From Paracoccaceae bacterium (lineage in GTDB: Bacteria; Pseudomonadota; Alphaproteobacteria; Rhodobacterales; Rhodobacteraceae), in assembly GCA_002402045.2 (NCBI GenBank), contig NVUX02000076.1, positions 88,523-152,522 of the forward strand: a stretch of DNA of 64,000 nt, read 5' to 3'. Position 1 is the stretch's first letter. Each line of letters begins with the position of its first letter. The notes beneath the pieces were generated by a model that saw only the letters and a program-made list of their open reading frames with translations, did no database searches and was not told where the DNA came from. Position numbers and translations under genes: made by a program. Positions 35,999 to 43,395 of the stretch are shown in pieces.

Positions 35999-37180
35999 TT
36001 AGCTGCCCCGCGTGTTGGCCAGCGCCAAAATGCTTTGCGCCAGTTGCGCGAGGTCTCCGCGAATATCCGCAATGCTTTCTTGCCGGCCGGATGACATTTC
36101 CTCAAGCACGCGAAGCAGTTGCACATCAATATTGCGCAAGCGCGAGCGAGCCTCGCTATCCAGCAGCCCGGCGCTTTCTTCGCGGTCGCGCAAAATGCGG
36201 GTCATTTCTAATTGTGAGGCCGCAATGCGCTCAAATACGTCTTCGTCAATCCCGGCCCCGCCCGTTTTGTCAGCCATGGCGGTTATCGCCACCGTAAGCT
36301 GTCCCAGTGAAGCATCTGTTTTCTGGCGGGATTCCTCACCACGCAAACTCACATCCTTGAGCGTTTCAATCTGCATCGCGGTTTGCTCCATGAAGCCATA
36401 AAGCGCCGAAAGATCACTGCCTCCGGCCCCGCCCTCGCCGTCTCCCACCAAGCTCAGCGTGGTGATGGAGGACAGCCATTCCTCAAGCTCCATATAAAAC
36501 CGGTTTTGCCCGTGCGAAGCAAAAAGCTCCAACAAGCCCACCACCAGCGAGCCGGCAAGGCCCAAGAGGGACGACGCAAAGGCCGTGCCCATACCGCCGA
36601 GCTGGTTTTCTAGCCCATTCATCAGGTTTTTAAACGTTTCCGCCGCCGATTGCCCCTCTTGTGGCGCAAGGCTTTTGATGGTGTCGACCACGGCTGGCAC
36701 GGTGGTGGCCAAACCATAAAACGTGCCGAGAAGGCCAAGGAAAATCAGCAGGCTAGCGATATAGCGCGTGATATCACGCAGCTCATCAAGCCGCGTGCCC
36801 ACCGAATCAAGAATAGAACGGCTAGAGGTCGAGGTCAGTGATTTGCGGGCGCGGCTATCACGCAACAGCGCTTCAAGCGTGGCCAAAATGCGGGGCGCGC
36901 GCACAAACTCGTGGCCCGGGCGATCCATCACAAAGCCTTTTATCCAACGCACAGCGCCCAAAAGTGTGAATATCTGATAGAAACAGGCCATAACGCCAAT
37001 TACGAAAACCGCGATGATCACGCCGTTTAGCCACGGCGACACCAAAAATATTTCCGACATAGACGGGAATATTGCGACCCCGCCAACGGCCACCAAAACC
37101 AGTATAATCAGCATGATCACAGCTTGCCGCGTTGGCCTCGTAAACGAAGGTTCGTGCTTAAAGTCGATCTCAAGTTTCAT
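35999..37180 (-). CDS. MotA/TolQ/ExbB-like proton channel protein
   Basis: A 393-residue protein. Hydrophobic helices lie at about 20-38 and 53-75, then a cytoplasmic stretch with RPGHEFVRAPRILATLEALL, then the MotA/TolQ/ExbB core: SLLIFLGLLGTFYGLATTVP and LGGMGTAFASSLLGLAGSLVVGLLE. The C-terminal third is cytoplasmic and helical. It should form the stator partner of the adjacent OmpA-domain protein. The pair resembles the ZorA/ZorB architecture, but no nuclease or helicase effector gene is nearby, and similar pairs occur in many Rhodobacterales as chromosomal genes. Confidence 0.82.
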   Translation of the reverse strand: MKLEIDFKHEPSFTRPTRQAVIMLIILVLVAVGGVAIFPSMSEIFLVSPWLNGVIIAVFVIGVMACFYQIFTLLGAVRWIKGFVMDRPGHEFVRAPRILATLEALLRDSRARKSLTSTSSRSILDSVGTRLDELRDITRYIASLLIFLGLLGTFYGLATTVPAVVDTIKSLAPQEGQSAAETFKNLMNGLENQLGGMGTAFASSLLGLAGSLVVGLLELFASHGQNRFYMELEEWLSSITTLSLVGDGEGGAGGSDLSALYGFMEQTAMQIETLKDVSLRGEESRQKTDASLGQLTVAITAMADKTGGAGIDEDVFERIAASQLEMTRILRDREESAGLLDSEARSRLRNIDVQLLRVLEEMSSGRQESIADIRGDLAQLAQSILALANTRGS

Positions 37181-37348
37181 AAGGCACTTATACTCCTGAA
37201 CACGCGTAACAATGGGGCATTACAGCACTCAAATTGGCATTTGGCCAGTGAATAACACAACATGCAGGGGAATAACCCTTCATATTGAGCATGAAAATAC
37301 CTATATGTAGGGCATACGCGATGATAAATTTCAATTTTTGGAGAGATT

Positions 37349-38290
37349 ATGAACGAGCTTATTGAGTTACTCACCACGACCGGCGCGCCTGCCATTGCCC
37401 TTTTGGTATTTGCCATCATCCTTATATGGATGACGGTTAAAACCGTTCCGCAAGGGGAAGAATGGACAGTGGAGCGCTTTGGCCGCTATACGCGCACGCT
37501 GATGCCGGGCCTGCGGTTTTTGGTGCCGATGGTTGATAAGGTGGGCGCCAAGGTGAACATGATGGAAACCGTGCTGGATATCCACTCACAAGAGGTGATT
37601 ACCAAAGACAACGTGATGGTTGTGGCCGACGCGATTGCCTTTTACCAAGTGGTAGATGCTGCGCAGGCCTCTTATGAGGTGCGCGACCTTGAGCGGGCTT
37701 TGCGGAACCTTTCGATGACCAATATTCGGGCCGTGCTCGGCTCAATGGACCTTGATGAAAGCCTCTCCAATCGGGATACCATTAACACCCGCCTGCTGGG
37801 CGTGATTGACGACGCTTCCCATAGCTGGGGCGTAAAAGTAACGCGCGTAGAGATCAAAGACCTCGCGCCGCCGCCAGACATTAACGAAGCGATGGCGCGG
37901 CAAATGAAAGCCGAGCGGACCAAGCGGGCTGATATTTTGCAGGCCGAGGGCAGCAAGCAATCTGCTATTCTGATGGCTGAGGGCGAGCGGGAATCGCAAA
38001 TTCTGGAGGCTGAGGGCCGTAAGGAAGCTGCGTTTCGGGATGCGGAAGCGCGCGAGCGTTCAGCTGAAGCCGAGGCGCGGGCCACCGAGATGGTATCTAA
38101 AGCTATTGCCGAGGGCGATATTCAGGCGATCAACTACTTTGTGGCCACTAAATACACCGAAGCCCTGCGCGATATTGCCGCCTCCCCCAACAGCAAAACC
38201 GTGATGATCCCGCTGGAGGCCTCGGCCTTGCTTGGCTCAATTGCCGGCATTGCCGACATTGCGAAAGCCGTTACCGGAAAGGACAAATAA
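37349..38290 (+). CDS. SPFH/Band 7 membrane protein (QmcA/stomatin-like)
   Basis: A 313-residue protein: one N-terminal membrane helix (about 12-30), then the Band 7 domain with VPQGEEWTVERFGRYTRTL and GLRFLVPMVDKVGAKVNMME, and an Ala/Glu-rich C-terminal coiled coil (AEGERESQILEAEGRKEAA). It scaffolds membrane microdomains and modulates FtsH-type proteolysis in relatives. GGAGAG precedes the start. The stop codon touches the NfeD start; SPFH-NfeD pairing is the classic operon. Confidence 0.92.
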   Translation: MNELIELLTTTGAPAIALLVFAIILIWMTVKTVPQGEEWTVERFGRYTRTLMPGLRFLVPMVDKVGAKVNMMETVLDIHSQEVITKDNVMVVADAIAFYQVVDAAQASYEVRDLERALRNLSMTNIRAVLGSMDLDESLSNRDTINTRLLGVIDDASHSWGVKVTRVEIKDLAPPPDINEAMARQMKAERTKRADILQAEGSKQSAILMAEGERESQILEAEGRKEAAFRDAEARERSAEAEARATEMVSKAIAEGDIQAINYFVATKYTEALRDIAASPNSKTVMIPLEASALLGSIAGIADIAKAVTGKDK

Positions 38291-38755
38291 ATGGCCGAGT
38301 TTTTTGATTGGGTCGCCAATGCCAGCCCTTGGTTGTGGCTGGCACTTGGAATACTGTTGATCGCGGTCGAAATTCTGGCACCTAGTTTTGTGGTTATCTG
38401 GCCCGGGCTGGCTGCCTTTTGCATGGCGCTGCTCACATGGCTAATTCCTAGCCTTTCAGGGCAATCTCTGATCGCAATCTTTGCCGGGCTTGCAATAGTG
38501 CTGCTTTTTGGTGGTCGCGCGCTTATGGCGCGGGTTGAGCAAGATGAGCCACAAACGATGCTTAATGCACGCGGGAAAAGCCTGATAGGGCGGGACGCCA
38601 AAGTGCTGAGCGTAAACGGTGCGCAAGGTAAGGTGCAGATTGACGGCGTGCAATGGCCGGCAACCTGGGAGGATGTTGCACCGGAAGTTGACCAATGGGT
38701 CCAGATTACTGAAGCCAATGGTGTGAACTTGCGCGGTAAGGTTAACAAAACATAA
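38291..38755 (+). CDS. NfeD-family membrane protein
   Basis: A 154-residue short NfeD: two or three transmembrane helices (residues about 12-75, WLWLALGILLIAVEILAPSF) followed by a C-terminal OB-like beta domain containing LIGRDAKVLSVNGAQGKVQI and WPATWEDV. It lacks the ClpP-like protease domain of long NfeD forms. It partners the preceding Band 7 protein. Confidence 0.9.
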   Translation: MAEFFDWVANASPWLWLALGILLIAVEILAPSFVVIWPGLAAFCMALLTWLIPSLSGQSLIAIFAGLAIVLLFGGRALMARVEQDEPQTMLNARGKSLIGRDAKVLSVNGAQGKVQIDGVQWPATWEDVAPEVDQWVQITEANGVNLRGKVNKT

Positions 38756-38818
38756 ATTGAATATCTTTTTAAAATATGATACAAAACAGCAGTAAAGTAA
38801 CTGTTATTGTGGTGTATC

Positions 38819-39853
38819 ATGTTAAAAAGTTTGGTTTATCTAGGGCTTAGCGCCCTATCGTTTACGGGTGGGCTTGCCCATGCTGCTGAAAATTGCGGGA
38901 CATATACCGTCATCCCGGGAGACACCCTAAGGTTGATTTCTGAGCGGTATTATGGTCAGCGCGAATTCTCGCCTACTATTTATGAAGCAAATGCAGCGGA
39001 AATTGGTGAAAATCCAAATGCGATTGAAATCGGCATGGAGCTGGCAATCCCTTGTCGAGAAAACATGCAAACACCCGATCCTATAGCTCTTTTGGCGCTG
39101 ATTGGCCCGGAAAAAACCACCGTTGAAAATACGGCTTTACGGTTTCTGGCGAAAGCCGGAGATACGCCATTTGTAAAGCAGGACAGTTCGGGCGTTATCC
39201 CAGATATTCTCTCGGCAGCACTGCGATCTGGCGGATATATTGGGGCACTAGATATCACGCGGCCAAGTGGGATATCGGATGTATTGCAGGTCTCGACCGA
39301 ACCTGGCGCACTGCTTTCTTTTCCGTGGACAATGCCAACCTGTTCCGACCCCACCGCGCTCTCGCCACAGTCGGTTTATCTATGCAATACCTATTCATTC
39401 TCCGAGCCACTTTATGAAATAACGCTCGGGATGTTTACCACGCGCGATCATCCGCTGGCGGCGGCAGACACGGCCAGCAGTTTCGAAGGCAAATCAATTT
39501 GCGTGTCGCAGTTTCATACACCAGATTTGCTTTATCAAAACGGAATAGCCGCCACCAGCGCGACCATTGTGCTGTCAGCGGATTTTGAGAGCTGTTTAGC
39601 CGGCTTGAAAGCCGGTGAATTTGACGCGATTGTGGCCGATTACCAAAGCTTTGGCGCGCTCATGCCAAACGATAACGGGCTCGTGGACATTCCGGCTTTT
39701 GCCCAAAAATCGACCTTGCATGCTATCGCTTATAGCCACAATCCAGCCGCACTTGAGGTGTTGGCCATGGCAAATTCAGGCTTAAAACAAATTTTGATGT
39801 CTGGCGAGTGGTTTGGGATTGTTAATCAACATTTAGCCAAGGTGAGCAACTAA
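38819..39853 (+). CDS. LysM domain fused to a family-3 solute-binding domain, exported
   Basis: A 344-residue protein. The signal peptide ends LSFTGGLAHA. A LysM module (about 25-75) follows: CGTYTVIPGDTLRLISERYYG and NPNAIEIGMELAIPC. The rest (about 90-344) looks like a periplasmic amino-acid-type binding protein: DTPFVKQDSSGVIPDILSAAL and FEGKSICVSQFHTPDLL, with AGEFDAIVADYQSFG in the second lobe. LysM would hold it on peptidoglycan. No ABC transporter genes flank it, so it may be a sensor or scaffold rather than a transport component. The ATG at 38819 is chosen over 38807 for the better signal peptide. Confidence 0.78.
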   Translation: MLKSLVYLGLSALSFTGGLAHAAENCGTYTVIPGDTLRLISERYYGQREFSPTIYEANAAEIGENPNAIEIGMELAIPCRENMQTPDPIALLALIGPEKTTVENTALRFLAKAGDTPFVKQDSSGVIPDILSAALRSGGYIGALDITRPSGISDVLQVSTEPGALLSFPWTMPTCSDPTALSPQSVYLCNTYSFSEPLYEITLGMFTTRDHPLAAADTASSFEGKSICVSQFHTPDLLYQNGIAATSATIVLSADFESCLAGLKAGEFDAIVADYQSFGALMPNDNGLVDIPAFAQKSTLHAIAYSHNPAALEVLAMANSGLKQILMSGEWFGIVNQHLAKVSN

Positions 39854-40386
39854 CGGGGCTTTGCCATCTCTACGAGGCGGCTCATTTCTGGGTCATCTAT
39901 ACCCAGCGCGGCCAAATGCGTGGCCGTATTCTGCAAATATTCCAGGTTTGGCCCCGCTGAGCCAGAGGCAGAGCTGATCACTTTGGCTTGCTCATCCAGG
40001 CTAAGCCTGCCCGCATATTGGCTATGGGCCGGGTCCACAATATAGCAAATCGCCTGCACTTGTTGGCCATCTTCTAGCCTAAGCGTTTCAACCCGCTCAT
40101 GATACGCATACGAAATCAATTCGCGCTCACGTAGATATAAATGAACCTTTTCCGCGGTTTGCGCCGCAACGAAATAGGCCACACCCTCGCAATTCACGCC
40201 CTGCGCCGGGTCTAGCCCCAGCACCAGCCCCGGCTTTTGCTTATTACCCCGATAATGAATAGACCACATGCAAAACGCGCGTTTAAACCCCGTAAGCCGC
40301 GCGCGCTGCTTGGTTTCGTAATCAAACCCCGGATTCCAGATCAGCGAACCGTACCCAAATATCCAAATGCCGTTTTTGTAAAGCAT
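39850..40386 (-). CDS. ChaC-like gamma-glutamylcyclotransferase
   Basis: A cytosolic 178-residue protein with the ChaC signature near the start (WIFGYGSLIWNPGFDY), the glycine-rich loop PGLVLGLDPAQGVNCEGVAYFV, and the catalytic Glu in LRERELISYAY. It cleaves glutathione to 5-oxoproline and Cys-Gly in characterised relatives. The start is MLYKNGIW at 40386, with a GGGGGG run just upstream; an ATG 4 codons earlier is possible. Its end overlaps the convergent LysM gene by 4 bases. Confidence 0.88.
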   Translation of the reverse strand: MLYKNGIWIFGYGSLIWNPGFDYETKQRARLTGFKRAFCMWSIHYRGNKQKPGLVLGLDPAQGVNCEGVAYFVAAQTAEKVHLYLRERELISYAYHERVETLRLEDGQQVQAICYIVDPAHSQYAGRLSLDEQAKVISSASGSAGPNLEYLQNTATHLAALGIDDPEMSRLVEMAKPR

Positions 40387-40443
40387 AGCGCCCCCCATTT
40401 TTTTGTGTTATACGCTCGTATTCTTTTTGGTGGGAGCCCTAAA

Positions 40444-41433
40444 ATGAAATGGATGTTCAAATTCGTATTCATCGCCGCTGCGCTCTGGAGCGGATATTGG
40501 TATTTTGGCGCACAGGCGCAGGAAAAAATATATGCCGAGCTCCTCATAGAGAGCCGCAACCAAGGCTGGACTGCCGAAAGCCGAAACCTTGGCGTATCCG
40601 GCTTTCCTAACCGCTTTGACACCACCCTTACAGGCCTGAATTTTCGCGACCCAAGCGGCCGTTGGAGCTGGCGCGGGGAAGAATTCCAGATCAAGGCGCT
40701 GTCTTACAAGCTTAACCATATCATCATGGCTTGGCCGGGTGAGCAGACCGTAAGCACCCCCGAAGGCAACGCAACCATTAACGCTGAGTTACTCCGCGCA
40801 TCGCTTGTCGTATCGCCCCGCACAAACCTGCCGCTCTCTCGTTTTCAAATCGAGGGCGAGGCGATTGAGCTCGACATCGACCAGCTTGGAAAAGCCGCAA
40901 TTGGCATGCTGAATGGCGCGTTTCATCAAGAAGAAGACAACGCCACAAAGTATCTGCTCGGGATCAACCTACAAGACATCACCCCGCCCCAAAGCCTGAC
41001 CTCAAGCCTTGGGGGTGGCCGCATATTTAGCGGTAATATTGAGGGCCTTGTATTCTCGGCTGAGATTGAATTTGACCGTGAGATAGACCGCTTAGCCCTC
41101 CAAAGTGGCCAGCCACCAAGGCCTATAAACATGGAAATAAAACCAAGCCTGCTCATTTGGGGCGATTCCGAGCTTGCTGTTTCAGGCGACCTTTCAAAGG
41201 GAGACAATGGTTTTGTTGAAGGACGACTCGAATTTGATGTGAAAAACTGGCAACCAATGTATCAATTATTTGATCAGGCATCCCACCTGACAACCACCGA
41301 GCGTATCATCCTAAAGCGCGCCCTCGACGGCGCTTCGGGCGGCGGCAACCTTGTATTCACCCTTGTTTTTGAAAACGGCAACAGCCGCATCGGCCCTATA
41401 ACCATTGGCCCGGCGCCGGTCTATCCATTTTAG
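40444..41433 (+). CDS. DUF2125 domain protein, membrane anchored
   Basis: A 329-residue protein: one N-terminal membrane helix (MKWMFKFVFIAAALWSGYWYF), then a beta-rich periplasmic region with GVSGFPNRFDTTLTGL, which matches DUF2125 proteins of alphaproteobacteria. Function unknown; such proteins resemble intermembrane lipid-handling beta-structures, but I see no proof here. The start is the ATG at 40444; the open frame continues upstream into chaC antisense sequence. Its stop overlaps the convergent MFS gene by 3 bases. Confidence 0.8.
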   Translation: MKWMFKFVFIAAALWSGYWYFGAQAQEKIYAELLIESRNQGWTAESRNLGVSGFPNRFDTTLTGLNFRDPSGRWSWRGEEFQIKALSYKLNHIIMAWPGEQTVSTPEGNATINAELLRASLVVSPRTNLPLSRFQIEGEAIELDIDQLGKAAIGMLNGAFHQEEDNATKYLLGINLQDITPPQSLTSSLGGGRIFSGNIEGLVFSAEIEFDREIDRLALQSGQPPRPINMEIKPSLLIWGDSELAVSGDLSKGDNGFVEGRLEFDVKNWQPMYQLFDQASHLTTTERIILKRALDGASGGGNLVFTLVFENGNSRIGPITIGPAPVYPF

Positions 41434-42647
41434 CGCTTGTTACGCCGGATCAACTTTCCGATGGTGAAGGATGTTCGCGGCACATAGGTGTATCGAGTTT
41501 TGTGCAAGCGTGGCTCGCGCACAAGCATGCGATACAGGCCAAAAGCTACGAGAAATACATGCGCCACGGCGATAAAAACAAACAAGGCAGATGGGCCAAA
41601 ATGCTCTATCAGGATAGAAGCGGTGAGCGGGCTGAATATCGCGCCAATGCCATATAAAAACATCAAAGACGCATTGAGTTCCACCATGTTTTCCGGGCTC
41701 GCAAAATCATTTGCATGTGCGGTAGAGATTGAAAAAATCGGATAGGTGAACGCGCCAAAAAGCGCTGCCAACAGGGCTATTTCAACAAAGTTAGACGGGT
41801 TGACGCTGGCAAAAAGAAAGCTGGCGCCAATGCCGAACGCAGAAACACCGATCAATACTTTGCGGCGATCAAATTTATCGGCCAGAAAACCAACGGGAAA
41901 CTGGGCAAGCGCCCCACCAACCAACACCGACGCTAGAAAATAGCCGATTTGCTGGGCGGTAAGGCCGATTTCGCCACCGTAAATTGGCCCAACCATACGA
42001 AAAGATGCGCCAGAAATACCGGCAACAATAACCCCGGCTGCGCCAAGCGGAGACGTCATCATGGTTTTTATCGGCCGCAAACGTGGAGCCTTGGGCATGG
42101 CGGGCTGTTTTAACTTGGTCAGTGTAAGCGGAAAAAGGCACGCACAGCATAAAATGGCAAGCAAGTTATAGGATATATAACTCGCAGGGGTTAACGCCCC
42201 GATCATCAGTTGCGCCACGGCTGAAGCCACGGTGTCTACCACACGATAGGAGGCCATTACACGCCCTCGGTTTTGATTTGTAAGCTTAGCCTGCATCCAC
42301 GCCTCGATCACCGTATAGCAACCGGCCACACAAAGCCCCGTCATCAAGCGGAGCGCCGCCCAAGCAAGTGGCTGCACCAAAAGCGGATGCGCAATCGCCC
42401 CGATGGCCCCGGCAGCCGCGAAGGCCGCAAATGCTCGGGAATGGCCAACCTCGCCCATGAGGCGCGGTGCCCACCAACAACCAATGAAGAATCCGGTAAA
42501 ATGTGCCGAGCCGAGCAGGCCAATTTCGGCCGTGCTAAACCCTTCTTGCATGCCAGAAAGCACATCAAGCGGGCCAATTGCCCCCGAGCTTAGCTGAAGC
42601 AGCGAAATTGAAGCAAACAGGGCAGAGAACGATATAATCAGTCGCAT
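41430..42647 (-). CDS. Major facilitator superfamily transporter (YcaD-like)
   Basis: A 405-residue, 12-helix transporter. The loop between helices 2 and 3 has the MFS-like GCWWAPRLMGEVGHSRAF, and helix 4-5 carries GLCVAGCYTVIEAWMQAKLTNQNRGRV (cited as a region), typical of the YcaD/CmlA-like group. A second-half motif LADKFDRRKVLIG is clear. The start at 42647 has AGGGAG six bases upstream; the longer frame to 42869 translates the hairpin repeat and is not credible. The substrate is unknown. Confidence 0.85.
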   Translation of the reverse strand: MRLIISFSALFASISLLQLSSGAIGPLDVLSGMQEGFSTAEIGLLGSAHFTGFFIGCWWAPRLMGEVGHSRAFAAFAAAGAIGAIAHPLLVQPLAWAALRLMTGLCVAGCYTVIEAWMQAKLTNQNRGRVMASYRVVDTVASAVAQLMIGALTPASYISYNLLAILCCACLFPLTLTKLKQPAMPKAPRLRPIKTMMTSPLGAAGVIVAGISGASFRMVGPIYGGEIGLTAQQIGYFLASVLVGGALAQFPVGFLADKFDRRKVLIGVSAFGIGASFLFASVNPSNFVEIALLAALFGAFTYPIFSISTAHANDFASPENMVELNASLMFLYGIGAIFSPLTASILIEHFGPSALFVFIAVAHVFLVAFGLYRMLVREPRLHKTRYTYVPRTSFTIGKLIRRNKR

Positions 42648-42735
42648 ATTACTCCCTCGGGTTTGGTCCATCATGGCGGGAAATAACTGAGTTGATTTGA
42701 TATATCCGACAAATATTCGTCGGTTATGGCTCTTT

Positions 42736-42932
42736 CGCGGTTGTGCTTGCACAACCCGCGCCGACGAGGGGGGCTTTAGCTCCCCGAGGAGGTGCGCGCT
42801 CGGGGCTGTCCGGCAGCTCCGGCGTTGCTTTGGCCTCTGCGGGGGTAAACCCCCACTCGGCCAAAGCACATTTTTCAGTAAACTGAAAAACGCCTGCCGC
42901 TGGCCGTGGCCTCGCTATGCTCGGCGGCGCGT
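42736..42932 (+). repeat. Full copy of dispersed multi-hairpin repeat (copy D)
   Basis: Five consecutive stem-loops: GGTTGTGC-tt-GCACAACC (42739-42756), the GGGGGGCTTTAGCTCCCC stem (42768-42785), GGGGCTG-tccgg-CAGCTCC (42802-42820), GGGGGT-aa-ACCCCC (42841-42854) and TTTTTCAGT-aa-ACTGAAAAA (42871-42890). A GC-rich tail with cgcctgccgctggcc follows. It is an inverted homologue of 33763-33955 and lies in the 3' region of ogt, ahead of the MFS gene. No frame inside it looks like protein. Confidence 0.85.
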
Positions 42933-42942
42933 GTTGCTAGGC

Positions 42943-43395
42943 TCATAGTAAAAACGGGAAGCCATTTTCATGTTTTAACAGGACGATTTTACCCTCGACA
43001 CCACCTGCCCCCGAAAACCCGCCAATGCCGTTTTTGGAAAGCACCCGATGACAGGGGATGATAACGGGAATCGGGTTGGCGCCGCAGGCCTGCCCGATCG
43101 GCTGCGCGGGGCAACCAAGCGCTTTGGCAATTTCACCATAGGTCAGGGTTTCGCCATATGGAATCGCCAGCATCGCCTTATAAACCTGCTGCTGGAAATC
43201 CGAGCCCTTTGGGGCGAGTGGCAGGTCAAACTTGGTGAGTGTGCCCGCATCATAGGCCTCTAGCTGCGCAACCGCCTCCGCCAACAGCGCCGAGCCTTTT
43301 CCGCGCGGGACGGCATCCCAATGCAGCGCCACGATATGCGTGCCATCGCTTTCAACACCAAGCTTCCCAAAGCGGGTTTGGGCTACGGCAATCAT
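42943..43395 (-). CDS. ogt: Methylated-DNA--protein-cysteine methyltransferase
   Basis: Suicide repair enzyme taking alkyl groups from O6-alkylguanine; 150 residues. The active-site motif is VIIPCHRVLSKNG with the acceptor Cys in PCHR, preceded by the helix-turn-helix YGEIAKALGCPAQPIGQACGANP (cited as a region). The start at 43395 overlaps the upstream membrane-protein stop as ATGA, so this repair gene is translationally coupled to the MoxR operon. The hairpin repeat follows its stop. Confidence 0.95.
   Translation of the reverse strand: MIAVAQTRFGKLGVESDGTHIVALHWDAVPRGKGSALLAEAVAQLEAYDAGTLTKFDLPLAPKGSDFQQQVYKAMLAIPYGETLTYGEIAKALGCPAQPIGQACGANPIPVIIPCHRVLSKNGIGGFSGAGGVEGKIVLLKHENGFPFLL

Noticed and set aside
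33959..37180. Zorya-type anti-phage system (ZorA/ZorB-like pair)
   Set aside because: The architecture is similar, but no ZorC, ZorD or ZorE-like helicase or nuclease gene is nearby; neighbours are clpA and an SPFH/NfeD operon, and such pairs are ordinary in Rhodobacterales.
42648..42869. N-terminal extension of the MFS transporter
   Set aside because: This part translates the hairpin repeat; a good ribosome-binding site marks the start at 42647.
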